A stretch of 64,000 bases of DNA from SIG607 sp045605385 (lineage in GTDB: Bacteria > Bacillota > Clostridia > Oscillospirales > Acutalibacteraceae). Position 1 is the first letter of the stretch, and each line of letters starts with the position of its first letter. Below are positions 34,201 through 42,116 of this stretch, in pieces. The notes below the pieces were generated by a model, which had not been told where the DNA came from, did not search any database, and saw only the letters and a program-made list of their open reading frames with translations. The position numbers were made by a program, and so were the translations under genes. The stretch is from NCBI GenBank assembly GCA_045605385.1, contig JAZUPW010000002.1, positions 11,805 through 75,804 of the forward strand. The letters run 5' to 3'.

Positions 34201-35992
34201 TACCGATAATAAATCCGCAAAAAAACGGGGCAAAGGTAAAATTATGCTTCGCCTTGGTTCTTACGTATTAAAACAATGGCACTTGTTTATTCCCGCTGTG
34301 CTTTTTACTCTGCTTTCTAACCAACTTTCTTTGCTTGGCCCAAAATATTCGGGCGCGGCAATAGATGCTATTGAAGCAGTAGGCGGTGTAAACTTTTCGC
34401 TAGTAAAAGAAAACGTTATAAAAATGATGCTGTGCTACGTTGTATCTGCCCTGCTATCCTACGTACTTGCAGTAATTATGATACATTTAAGCCAACGTAT
34501 AATTTACCGTATGCGAAAACAGGTTTTTGAAAAACTTAACACCTTACCCGTTAACTATTTCGACACCCATCAGGCGGGTGATATTATAAGCCATATTTCT
34601 TATGATATAGACACCATAAACAGTACGCTTTCACACGACCTTGTACAGGTTATGACCAGCCTTTATACGGTTATAGGTTCGCTCATTTTTATGTGGCGTA
34701 TTTCCAAACCTATGATACTTATATTTATTTTTACCGTTCCCGTTTCTATTCTTTTTACAAAATACCGTTCTAAAAAGGTGCGGCCGTTATTCAGCGCTCG
34801 TTCTAAAAAATACGGCGAACTTAACGGTTATGCCGAAGAAATGCTTTCGGGTTCGGCGGCAATAAGAGCATACGGCAGACAAGACGTTATCTCCGAGCGT
34901 TTTAACAAGTACAATTTCGATGCTATGGATGCCTACTATAAAGCAGAATATAATGCCGCGTTGCTTTTCCCAAGCATTAACCTTATAAATAATATTTCTA
35001 TTGCTTTGGTTGCTATTTTCGGCGGTATACTTTATATGTATTCACAAAACGGCGCCGTGGCTGTTGGTTCTGCATTCTTTATAACACTTGGCGGTGTTGC
35101 GCAGTTTGTTCAGTATTCAAGAAAATTCGCAGGACCGATAAACGAATTTTCAAATATTCTGCACGAATTCCAATCGGCGTTTTCTGCGGCTGAGCGTGTG
35201 TTCGCCGTGCTTGATGAACCGTCCGAGCCAGCCGATGCGACTGATTCGGTTGCTATTGACAGCGTAAAGGGCAACATTGATATAAATAACGTAAGTTTTC
35301 ATTACGTTGCCGAAAAGCCTATACTTAAAAACATAAGTTTTTCCGCAAAGGAAGGTCAGACTATAGCCATAGTTGGCCCTACAGGAGCAGGAAAAACAAC
35401 AATAATAAATCTTTTAATGCGTTTTTACGACGTTACAAGCGGAGAAATAAAAATGGACGGTTTATCTACGCTTAAAATAAAGCGCGAAGATTTAAGAAAA
35501 GCATATACTATGGTTCTGCAAGACACCTGGCTGTTTTGCGGCAGTGTTTACGACAATATTGCTTACGGCAGAGAAAACGCTACCCTTGAGGAAGTAAAGG
35601 CGGCGGCAAAGGCGGCAAAAATAGATACCTTTATAGAAAGTCTGCCCGATGGCTATAACACAATTCTTTCCGATGACGGCGTAAACATTTCAAAAGGACA
35701 AAAACAACTTATTACTATTGCCCGCGCCATGCTTTCAAATGCGCCTATGCTTATTTTAGACGAAGCTACCTCTAACGTAGACTCGCGTACCGAAATTCAA
35801 ATACAGCAGGCTATGAACGAACTGATGCGCGGCAGAACCTGTTTTGTAATTGCCCACCGACTTTCCACAATACAAAATGCCGATACAATTATTGTTATTC
35901 ACGACGGCAAAATTACCGAACAAGGTAATCACAACACCCTTTTAAAGGCTGGTGGATTCTACAGTACATTATATAATTCACAGTTTTCGTAA
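34193..35992 (+). CDS. ABC exporter half-transporter, subunit B
   Basis: The partner of the preceding subunit, 599 residues. The ATPase has Walker A GPTGAGKTT, Walker B MLILDEATSNVD with the catalytic Glu and the H-loop histidine (IAHRLS). Its signature reads ISKGQKQ, with Lys for the second Gly, so that half-site is weakened. The two subunits therefore complement each other, as in BmrCD-type multidrug exporters. A TTG at 34193 behind GGGAGG is the most likely start; a GTG three codons upstream overlaps the ribosome site. Confidence 0.9.
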   Translation: MNNTDNKSAKKRGKGKIMLRLGSYVLKQWHLFIPAVLFTLLSNQLSLLGPKYSGAAIDAIEAVGGVNFSLVKENVIKMMLCYVVSALLSYVLAVIMIHLSQRIIYRMRKQVFEKLNTLPVNYFDTHQAGDIISHISYDIDTINSTLSHDLVQVMTSLYTVIGSLIFMWRISKPMILIFIFTVPVSILFTKYRSKKVRPLFSARSKKYGELNGYAEEMLSGSAAIRAYGRQDVISERFNKYNFDAMDAYYKAEYNAALLFPSINLINNISIALVAIFGGILYMYSQNGAVAVGSAFFITLGGVAQFVQYSRKFAGPINEFSNILHEFQSAFSAAERVFAVLDEPSEPADATDSVAIDSVKGNIDINNVSFHYVAEKPILKNISFSAKEGQTIAIVGPTGAGKTTIINLLMRFYDVTSGEIKMDGLSTLKIKREDLRKAYTMVLQDTWLFCGSVYDNIAYGRENATLEEVKAAAKAAKIDTFIESLPDGYNTILSDDGVNISKGQKQLITIARAMLSNAPMLILDEATSNVDSRTEIQIQQAMNELMRGRTCFVIAHRLSTIQNADTIIVIHDGKITEQGNHNTLLKAGGFYSTLYNSQFS

Positions 35993-35996
35993 CGTC

Positions 35997-36028
35997 TTTT
36001 AAGCAATAGTTTAACAATTTGCTTAAAA
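35997..36028 (+). terminator. Weak terminator-like hairpin after the exporter operon
   Basis: TTTTAAGCAA pairs with TTGCTTAAAA, but the following tract is interrupted (aatatataatttt), so termination may be partial. Confidence 0.4.
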
Positions 36029-36051
36029 ATATATAATTTTCATTTTTTTAC

Positions 36052-36080
36052 TTGAAAAAGTGTTAATTATATAATATAAT
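36052..36080 (+). promoter_or_regulatory. Promoter for pckA
   Basis: TTGAAA (36052-36057), 17 bases, TATAAT (36075-36080). The leader is about 90 nt and shows no clear riboswitch. Confidence 0.7.
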
Positions 36081-36176
36081 GATAACAATAATGGGGGAAT
36101 ATGGTGTTCTGATATTTTCTCCTGTTAACTTGGCAAATTATTTTCAATATAAAATATTTAGAAAGAGGTAACAACT

Positions 36177-37781
36177 ATGAAAAATTTAGACCTTGGCAAA
36201 TACGGCATAAGCGGCGTTAAAGAAATTATTCATAACCCGTCTTTTGAAGAGTTATTTGTAGCAGAAACAGATCCTTCTCTCGAAGGCTTCGAAAAGGGTC
36301 AGGTAACCGAACTCGGCGCTGTTAACGTTATGACAGGTATCTACACAGGACGTTCTCCTAAAGACAAGTTCATCGTTATGGATGAAAACTCTAAAGACAC
36401 CGTTTGGTGGACAAGTGATGAATTCAAGAACGATAACCACCCCTGCAGTGAAGAATCCTGGAAAGCATTAAAGGATATCGCTGTTAAAGAATTATCCGAT
36501 AAGAAACTTTACGTAATGGACGTTTTCTGCGGCGCTAATGCAGACTCCAGAATGTCTATCCGTTTCATTATGGAAGTTGCTTGGCAGGCTCACTTTGTAA
36601 AGAATATGTTTATAAACCCCACAGCAGAAGAACTTGAAAACTTTGAACCCGACTTTGTTTGCTACAACGCTTCCAAAGCAAAGGTTGAAAACTTCAAGGA
36701 ATTAGGTCTCAATTCTGAAACCGCTTCTGTTTTCAATATCACTTCCCGTGAACAGGTTATCCTTAATACCTGGTACGGCGGTGAAATGAAAAAGGGTATG
36801 TTCTCTATGATGAACTACTATTTACCTCTTGCAGGTATGGCTTCTATGCACTGCTCTGCAAATACCGATATGAACGGCGAAAACACCGCATTATTCTTCG
36901 GTCTTTCGGGTACAGGTAAAACAACACTTTCTACCGATCCTAAGCGTCTTCTTATTGGTGACGACGAACACGGTTGGGACGATAAGGGCGTATTCAACTT
37001 CGAAGGCGGCTGCTATGCTAAGGTTATCAACCTTGATAAAGAAAGCGAACCCGACATCTATGCTGCTATCCGTCGCAACGCTTTACTTGAAAACGTTACC
37101 GTTGATGAAAACGGCGTATGCGATTTCGCAGATGATTCCGTAACCGAAAACACCCGCGTTTCCTACCCCATTGATCACATTGAAAAGATCGTTCGTCCTG
37201 TATCTGCTGCTCCTGATGCTAAGAACGTTATCTTCCTTTCTGCCGATGCTTTCGGCGTATTGCCCCCTGTTTCCATTCTTTCTCCCGAACAGGCTCAGTA
37301 CTACTTCCTTTCGGGCTTTACTTCTAAACTTGCAGGTACAGAGCGCGGCATTACCGAGCCTACACCTACCTTCTCTGCTTGTTTCGGTCAGGCTTTCTTA
37401 GAGCTTCACCCCACAAAGTATGCTGAAGAATTAGTTAAGAAGATGGAAAAGAGCGGCGCTAAGGCTTACCTTGTAAACACAGGTTGGAACGGCACAGGCA
37501 AACGTATCTCTATTAAAGATACCCGCGGCATTATTGATGCTATATTAGACGGTTCTATCTTAAAGGCTGAAACCAAGACTATTCCTTACTTCAACCTTGA
37601 AGTTCCTACCGCACTTCCCGGTGTTGATTCAGGAATCCTTGATCCTCGCGACACCTATGCAAACGCTGAAGAGTGGAATGAAAAGGCAAAAGACCTTGCA
37701 GGCCGCTTCGTTAAGAACTTTGATAAGTACACAGGCAACGACGCAGGCAAAGCACTTGTTAAAGCAGGTCCTGAACTTTAA
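36177..37781 (+). CDS. pckA: Phosphoenolpyruvate carboxykinase (ATP)
   Basis: Interconverts oxaloacetate plus ATP with PEP, CO2 and ADP. In many gut anaerobes it runs toward oxaloacetate as part of fermentation; the direction here is not readable. The 534-residue protein has the kinase loop GLSGTGKTTLS, the metal site GDDEHGWDDKGVFNFEGGCYAK region, the substrate Arg in YTGRSPKDKF and LVNTGWNGT. AGAGGT precedes the ATG. Codon choice (TTC, AAC, CGT, GGT) is more biased than in neighbours, consistent with high expression. Confidence 0.96.
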   Translation: MKNLDLGKYGISGVKEIIHNPSFEELFVAETDPSLEGFEKGQVTELGAVNVMTGIYTGRSPKDKFIVMDENSKDTVWWTSDEFKNDNHPCSEESWKALKDIAVKELSDKKLYVMDVFCGANADSRMSIRFIMEVAWQAHFVKNMFINPTAEELENFEPDFVCYNASKAKVENFKELGLNSETASVFNITSREQVILNTWYGGEMKKGMFSMMNYYLPLAGMASMHCSANTDMNGENTALFFGLSGTGKTTLSTDPKRLLIGDDEHGWDDKGVFNFEGGCYAKVINLDKESEPDIYAAIRRNALLENVTVDENGVCDFADDSVTENTRVSYPIDHIEKIVRPVSAAPDAKNVIFLSADAFGVLPPVSILSPEQAQYYFLSGFTSKLAGTERGITEPTPTFSACFGQAFLELHPTKYAEELVKKMEKSGAKAYLVNTGWNGTGKRISIKDTRGIIDAILDGSILKAETKTIPYFNLEVPTALPGVDSGILDPRDTYANAEEWNEKAKDLAGRFVKNFDKYTGNDAGKALVKAGPEL

Positions 37782-37795
37782 TTCAATATTCAAAT

Positions 37796-37830
37796 AAAAA
37801 ACTTTCGGTTAATAGCCGAAAGTTTTTTTA
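37796..37830 (+). terminator. Terminator of pckA
   Basis: AAAAAACTTTCGG pairs with CCGAAAGTTTTTT around TTAATAG; a T-run follows. Confidence 0.85.
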
Positions 37831-37856
37831 TTTTCACCGCCAAATTATGACAAATT

Positions 37857-38016
37857 TTGATAGACTATATATAGTATATCGTATAATATATAGTCTATAA
37901 TCTCCCAACAAAAACTATAAAATGTTTTTGTTGGGAGTGATAACATGAATTTTTTAAAAATTTAGAACAGGAAATAAAATGAAAAGCTTTCGGCGTAAAA
38001 ACCGAAAGCTTTTTTA
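37857..38016 (+). ncRNA. Candidate small RNA with 5' hairpin and intrinsic terminator
   Basis: A TATAAT at 37882-37887 has a poorly spaced TTGATA (19 bases) ahead and lies in an AT palindrome (GACTATATAT...ATATATAGTC, 37863-37895). Then comes a perfect 14-bp hairpin, CTCCCAACAAAAAC / GTTTTTGTTGGGAG (37902-37937). A 7-codon frame, MNFLKI (37945-37965), has its GGGAG ribosome site buried in that hairpin. A terminator, AAAGCTTTCGG / CCGAAAGCTTT plus T-run, ends at 38016. The transcript would be about 120 nt. This also accounts for the gene-free gap after pckA. Confidence 0.5.
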
Positions 38017-38076
38017 TATCTTCGCTTGTTAACTTTTGTGGATATTTTTTGCCTATAATTTTACATTATATAAACA

Positions 38077-38346
38077 TTATTTTATTTTAAAATCATCGCC
38101 ATCGCCACAAAGCCATTCCATAGAAACGCCCAAGGCTTTCGCAAGCATCTTTAATTCAGCATCACAGACGTGGCGCTGATTTTTTTCTATGCGCGAAATC
38201 ATAAGACCCGTAAGATTTTCCATTCCCATTAATTGCACACGACAAGCAAGGTCTTCTTGTGTAATAGGCGGCTTTTGCAACGCTCTACCAAGACGAATTC
38301 TATCTGCACAAATATTACCCTTTATTGCAAACAACGATTTTGCCAT
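38077..38346 (-). CDS. Small XRE-family DNA-binding protein
   Basis: An 89-residue protein that is almost only a helix-turn-helix: PPITQEDLACRVQLMGMENLTGLMISRIEKNQRHV, then LKMLAKALGVSMEWLCG. The unusual feature is the longer turn between the first helices. GGAGTAAAG precedes the ATG. It is divergent from the SLOG gene and may control it or itself; the target is unknown. Confidence 0.8.
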   Translation of the reverse strand: MAKSLFAIKGNICADRIRLGRALQKPPITQEDLACRVQLMGMENLTGLMISRIEKNQRHVCDAELKMLAKALGVSMEWLCGDGDDFKIK

Positions 38347-38395
38347 CTCTTTACTCCAATTAATTATCTTCTTTAAATAAATTTTATCATTTATA

Positions 38396-38423
38396 TTGAT
38401 TTTATTCTAAAAAAAGATATAAT
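38396..38423 (+). promoter_or_regulatory. Promoter for the SLOG-family gene
   Basis: TTGATT (38396-38401), a 16-base spacer and TATAAT (38418-38423). Confidence 0.55.
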
Positions 38424-38473
38424 GTTGGTGTGGGACGATAATTTTTATCTCGTTAAGATAATGAGGTGCTTTT

Positions 38474-38908
38474 ATGATAGTAACTTTTTTTGGACATAGA
38501 GAAATTTACGAAAAATATGATGAAAAACTTCTTTTTACAATAGAAAATTTAATAATAAATTACGGTGACGATACGTTTTATGTTGGACATCAAAGTGATT
38601 TTGATGCCACAGCATATAGAATATTAAAAAATCTAAAAGAAAAATATTCCTTTTTAAAATTTTCTATTGTTTTGGCGTATTTTCCCAAAAACAAACCTAC
38701 TTATGAATTCTTCGATTATGCCGATGCTTTTTCCCCAGAAGTCCTTGATAATACGTTTTCAAAATATGCAATAGATAAACGAAATAAATGGATGGTTGAT
38801 ATTTCTGATATTGTTATAACCTTTGTTAAGAGAAATTACGGTGGTGCAGCAAAATTCAAAGAATATGCCCAATATAAGAATAAAACAGTAATAAATATAG
38901 CAGATTGA
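38474..38908 (+). CDS. SLOG (YpsA/DUF1273-like) family protein
   Basis: A 144-residue Rossmann-like protein beginning MIVTFFGHREIY, with FYVGHQSDFDATAYR (about residues 35-50) and a late FVKRNYGGAAKF segment. SLOG proteins are thought to bind nucleotide-related ligands; no enzymatic activity can be claimed. GAGGTG precedes the ATG. The gene is short and stands alone, next to a divergent XRE regulator. Confidence 0.75.
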   Translation: MIVTFFGHREIYEKYDEKLLFTIENLIINYGDDTFYVGHQSDFDATAYRILKNLKEKYSFLKFSIVLAYFPKNKPTYEFFDYADAFSPEVLDNTFSKYAIDKRNKWMVDISDIVITFVKRNYGGAAKFKEYAQYKNKTVINIAD

Positions 38909-39011
38909 AAAACATCCGCTATATTTTTATAAAGCCTTGCTAAACTGCTTCGGCTGTAAAGCTCAAGCCGAATTTACACCTTTTTGAAGCAGATAAAGAA
39001 TAAATTTGCCG

Positions 39012-39079
39012 TTATCGGCAAAAATATAACCGAGCGGTGTTTTTGTTTAATTGACTTTTTGCCGATAATGTGCTATACT
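39012..39079 (+). promoter_or_regulatory. Promoter inside an inverted repeat, Fic gene
   Basis: TTGACT (39051-39056), 17 bases, TATACT (39074-39079). A perfect 13-bp inverted repeat, TTATCGGCAAAAA (39012-39024) and TTTTTGCCGATAA (39056-39068), places its right arm in the promoter spacer. The left arm also forms a small hairpin with TTTGCCG just ahead of it. Confidence 0.6.
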
Positions 39080-39106
39080 ATCAACAGTAAATTCGGAGGC
39101 TTAAAT

Positions 39107-40012
39107 ATGAAATATTTATCTGTTAAAGAGGTTGCTTTACTTTGGAATACATCCGAGCGTAGCGTTCGGAATTATTGTGCTGCAGGTCGCGTCGACGGTG
39201 CTTTCCTTACCGGCAAAACCTGGAATATCCCCGAAAACGCCGAGAAGCCCGAAAGAAGTAATAAGAGCAATCCCGCACCGCAGACATTACTTGATGTTTT
39301 GCAAGAGGAAAAGCGCAGTCAGATCCACGGCGGAATTTATCATAAAATACAGATTGAACTGACCTATAACTCCAATCACATCGAAGGTAGCCGCCTTACC
39401 CACGATCAGACACGCTACATCTTTGAAACTAACACTATTGGCATAACTGATGAGGGTGTGCGTGTTGACGATATTATTGAAACCGCTACCCACTTCCGTT
39501 GTATTGATGAAATTATTGAGAGTGCAAAATCGCAGTTAAGCGAAAAGTTTATTAAACATCTGCATTTTATTCTCAAGACCGGAACAAGCGATGCTAAAAA
39601 GGATTGGTTTGCCGTTGGTGATTATAAAAAATTGCCTAACGAAGTCGGTGGTAGAGAAACCACCATGCCCGAAGATGTATCGACAGAAATGAAAAAACTT
39701 CTTGCTAATTATAACAGCAAAGAAAATGTAACACTCCACGATATTATTGAGTTTCATGTGCAGTTTGAGCGTATCCATCCGTTCCAAGACGGAAACGGCC
39801 GTGTTGGCAGGCTCATTATGTTCAAAGAATGTTTAAAGCACAACATTGTACCGTTTATCATTGAAGATAAAATCAAAATGTTCTACTATCGCGGACTAAA
39901 AGAATGGAATCAGGAAAAGGGTTATCTTACTGATACCTGCCTTTCCGCGCAGGATATATTTAAAACTTATTTAGATTATTTTAGAATAGCCTATTTAAAA
40001 CAGGAAATTTAA
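39107..40012 (+). CDS. Fic domain protein with N-terminal helix-turn-helix
   Basis: A 301-residue putative AMP-transferase. Residues 1-45 resemble a small MerR/excisionase-type DNA-binding domain (YLSVKEVALLWNTSERSVRNYCAAGRV). The Fic core carries H224-PFQDGNGR (224-232), the complete catalytic loop. An S89-x-x-x-E93-G94 motif in the N-terminal part matches the inhibitory helix of class II Fic proteins, so it should be self-inhibited. The start at ATG 39107 follows CGGAGG. A Fic enzyme with its own DNA-binding domain may regulate its own promoter. Confidence 0.9.
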   Translation: MKYLSVKEVALLWNTSERSVRNYCAAGRVDGAFLTGKTWNIPENAEKPERSNKSNPAPQTLLDVLQEEKRSQIHGGIYHKIQIELTYNSNHIEGSRLTHDQTRYIFETNTIGITDEGVRVDDIIETATHFRCIDEIIESAKSQLSEKFIKHLHFILKTGTSDAKKDWFAVGDYKKLPNEVGGRETTMPEDVSTEMKKLLANYNSKENVTLHDIIEFHVQFERIHPFQDGNGRVGRLIMFKECLKHNIVPFIIEDKIKMFYYRGLKEWNQEKGYLTDTCLSAQDIFKTYLDYFRIAYLKQEI

Positions 40013-40081
40013 TAAAAAACGTTCACTTAGGGAGAGGCGCACTTCGCAATAACAACATCCAAATGCTTTTTTTACTATTTA

Positions 40082-40110
40082 ACATAATTTTTCATTTCTT
40101 TTCATACAAT
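40082..40110 (+). promoter_or_regulatory. Sigma-E-type promoter for spoIIID
   Basis: CATACAAT (40103-40110) equals the sigma-E -10 consensus, and ACATAAT (40082-40088) lies 14 bases upstream as a -35. spoIIID is a known sigma-E gene in Bacillus and Clostridium, so this fits. Confidence 0.7.
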
Positions 40111-40139
40111 TAACTAAGTCCTTTTGGGGAGATGGTTGT

Positions 40140-40394
40140 ATGAAAACAAATGTAAAGGACCGCGCGGTTGTTTTGGGCAGATTTATAACCGAAACGGGCG
40201 CTACGGTACGCCTTGCCGCAAAGGTTTACGGCATTAGCAAATCTACCGTACATAAAGACGTTACCGTAAGGCTGAAGTCAGAGGATGCCACTTTGTATGA
40301 AGCGGTAAGGTGTGTGCTTGATAAGAACAAAGAAGAACGCCATATAAGGGGCGGAATTGCCACAAAAGAAAAATATCTTGCTAAAAAAAGATAA
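40140..40394 (+). CDS. spoIIID: Sporulation transcriptional regulator SpoIIID
   Basis: A mother-cell regulator of 84 residues. Its helix-turn-helix is seen in ATVRLAAKVYGISKSTVHKDVTVRL, with a C-terminal basic tail (ATKEKYLAKKR). Length and sequence match the family. The GGGGAG ribosome site is strong. It is followed by a terminator. Presence of this gene with cotJABC shows that the organism should make endospores. Confidence 0.95.
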   Translation: MKTNVKDRAVVLGRFITETGATVRLAAKVYGISKSTVHKDVTVRLKSEDATLYEAVRCVLDKNKEERHIRGGIATKEKYLAKKR

Positions 40395-40406
40395 CTTAAG
40401 GAAACG

Positions 40407-40440
40407 AAAAGGAAGACATTTTTAATATGTCTTCCTTTTT
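40407..40440. terminator. Bidirectional terminator after spoIIID
   Basis: AAAAGGAAGACAT pairs with ATGTCTTCCTTTT, with T-runs on both sides. It separates spoIIID from the convergent phosphodiesterase gene. Confidence 0.85.
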
Positions 40441-40915
40441 ATTCTGTTTGCATTATTGAGGTTACTATTCCGCTTGGCAGAACGTCTATTATTGCATAGG
40501 TGTTGCCGCCTTGTCTTGAACAGGTAAGCGAACCGGGATTCACAACCGTAACGCCGTTATCATAAACTGATAAAGGCGCATGGGTATGACCAAACAAAAC
40601 AAGTTTACATTCGCGTTGGCGGGCGGCTTCGCACAATCTTTCTATTCCGCCTTTTACACTGTAGGTGTGACCGTGTGTAAAAAGTATTTTTACCGAATTT
40701 ATTATGCACATATCGGTGTTTTTATAAAAAGAAAAACCGTCGCAGTTTCCCGAAACAATATAATAATTCTTTTGCTTATATTCTTCCTTTATTGCTTCAA
40801 TATCACGGGTTAAATCGCCAAGAAAGAAAATATTGTTTATATCGCTGTGTTTTTCAATTACTTTTGCTATGGCGCCTACTTTTCCGTGAGTATCTGAAAT
40901 AACAAGAATTCTCAA
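40439..40915 (-). CDS. YfcE/MJ0936-type metallophosphodiesterase
   Basis: A 158-residue calcineurin-like phosphoesterase. The metal motifs are all visible: SDTHGK near the N terminus, FLGDLTRD, SGNCDG, THGHTYSVKGG and LFGHTHAP. Substrates in this family range from cyclic nucleotides to model phosphodiesters; none can be chosen here. The best start is TTG 40915, eight bases after AAAGGAG; an in-frame GTG three codons upstream overlaps that site. It is divergent from the small-gene trio. Confidence 0.88.
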   Translation of the reverse strand: MRILVISDTHGKVGAIAKVIEKHSDINNIFFLGDLTRDIEAIKEEYKQKNYYIVSGNCDGFSFYKNTDMCIINSVKILFTHGHTYSVKGGIERLCEAARQRECKLVLFGHTHAPLSVYDNGVTVVNPGSLTCSRQGGNTYAIIDVLPSGIVTSIMQTE

Positions 40916-40964
40916 AACAGCCACTCCTTTTATACTATTTTAACACAAACAGGTGGTGAAATCA

Positions 40965-41168
40965 ATGAGCGAATATAATATTAACGAACTTCTGAGCGTT
41001 ACCAAAAGCGGTAAACCCGAAGACTTATTTAAAAAACTTACGCCCGAAGATGCCGCGCGTGTGAAAAACGTACTTGCCAACAAAGAACTTACCGAAAAAC
41101 TTCTTAAATCGGAACAGGCGCAAAAACTTATTAAAAGTTTTATGAAGGACGGAAACAAAAATGGATGA
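40965..41168 (+). CDS. Hypothetical small protein, first of a three-gene set
   Basis: Not recognised. 67 residues, predicted helical, opening MSEYNINELLSVTKSGKPEDLFKKL and rich in Lys, Glu and Leu, with no membrane segment or Cys. The ATG at 40965 follows AGGTGG; an upstream GTG is part of that site. Its end overlaps the next start by eight bases, so the two are coupled. Confidence 0.65.
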   Translation: MSEYNINELLSVTKSGKPEDLFKKLTPEDAARVKNVLANKELTEKLLKSEQAQKLIKSFMKDGNKNG

Positions 41169-41484
41169 TTTAAGCGAAAAACTTAACAGTATACTTTCAG
41201 ACAGCGAAAGTATGAACCGTATACGCGAAATGGCAAACAGTATTTTGGGTGAAGAAAAAAAGCAGCCCGAACAAAACAGCGCATTTGACGGAATTGATAT
41301 TTCAAAAGTTATGGGCATTATTGGCAAAATGAAAAGTATGGGAAACACCGACCGCGAAAAACTTTTACTTGCTTTGCGCCCTCATTTAAAAGAAGACCGT
41401 AGAAAACGCCTTGACAATGCGGTTAAAATTTTAAAACTTATTGAACTTGCTCCGCTTTTGAAGGACAGCGGAATTTTTAATTAG
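41161..41484 (+). CDS. Hypothetical small protein, second of the three-gene set
   Basis: Not recognised. 107 residues, soluble. Sequence marks are an N-terminal LSEKLNSILSD helix, a central GIDISKVMGIIGKMKSMG segment and a C-terminal EDRRKRLDNAVKILKLIELAPLL helix. The pattern resembles many uncharacterised clostridial proteins near sporulation genes, but that is only an impression. It overlaps the first gene and is 15 bases before the third. Confidence 0.65.
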   Translation: MDDLSEKLNSILSDSESMNRIREMANSILGEEKKQPEQNSAFDGIDISKVMGIIGKMKSMGNTDREKLLLALRPHLKEDRRKRLDNAVKILKLIELAPLLKDSGIFN

Positions 41485-41499
41485 CAAAGGGGAAGGGTT

Positions 41500-41793
41500 A
41501 TGCAGGATTTTGAACAGCAACGAAGAGAAGCCGAAGCGCGTGTAAGAGAAATGAACCGAACTTACCGACAAAAAGCAGGTATTGAGCAAAACAATATTAA
41601 GCCGCAAGAAGTTAAAGAAAAAACACCTGATAACTCTGCTATACGTCGCCCCTCTGACCTTTTAAAAATGCTGCGACTTGATAACTTAAAAGGGGACTCC
41701 GATAGACTTTTACTGTTAGGAATTTTTTTGCTTTTAAGCGGGGAAGATGCCGATGAATTACTGCTTTATGCATTACTGTATATTATGCTTTAA
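41500..41793 (+). CDS. Hypothetical small protein, third of the three-gene set
   Basis: Not recognised. 97 residues with a charged N-terminal coiled region (QQRREAEARVREMNRTYRQ), a linker, and a hydrophobic C-terminal end (LLLLGIFLLLSGEDADELLLYALLYIML) that could be a membrane hairpin. The acidic GEDADE turn between the two hydrophobic stretches is distinctive. A good AAGGGGAAGG ribosome site precedes it and a terminator follows, so the set is a three-gene operon. Confidence 0.65.
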   Translation: MQDFEQQRREAEARVREMNRTYRQKAGIEQNNIKPQEVKEKTPDNSAIRRPSDLLKMLRLDNLKGDSDRLLLLGIFLLLSGEDADELLLYALLYIML

Positions 41794-41812
41794 ATATAAC
41801 ATTTTTGGTTAC

Positions 41813-41838
41813 AAAACGGTAACAAAAAACCGTTTTTT
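41813..41838 (+). terminator. Terminator of the three-gene set
   Basis: AAAACGGT pairs with ACCGTTTT around AACAAAAA and a T-run follows. Confidence 0.7.
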
Positions 41839-41874
41839 CGACATTATGTTAACTTTGTAACTAAAAAAGTTATT

Positions 41875-41970
41875 AAAGTTATGCACCGTGATATTAACAA
41901 TATTTAACCCAAACAGCATCAAATCCACTCATTTTCGGGTTGCATTGTTGAAAACTCGGTGCATAACTTT
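41875..41970. repeat. 96-bp nested palindrome (MITE-like or structured RNA)
   Basis: Outer arms AAAGTTATGCACCG (41875-41888) and CGGTGCATAACTTT (41957-41970) are perfect over 14 bp. Inside, AACAAT / ATTGTT and AACCC / GGGTT arms nest in the same register, leaving a loop of about 26 bases. No gene covers it. No clear target duplication or promoter was seen. The remainder of the 41839-42116 gap is plain AT-rich DNA. Confidence 0.7.
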
Positions 41971-42116
41971 TATAATTCATAATAATTCATAAAACGAATA
42001 TAAACATTATGTAAAGCAACTTAAAACAGACAAATTTAACGCTTTTTAATTGAATATTTACATTTTACAAAAAATGTGTTAAAATTAGTTGTAATTTGTT
42101 TTTAAGGATGTTTGAT

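Noticed and set aside
37979..38032. 17-codon basic peptide frame before the XRE gene
   Set aside because: It lies within the terminator hairpin of the small RNA candidate; coding is unlikely.
41894..41964. Two coupled mini-frames on the minus strand inside the 96-bp palindrome
   Set aside because: They overlap as ATGA but have 11 and 12 residues and no ribosome sites, so they are probably by-products of the palindrome.
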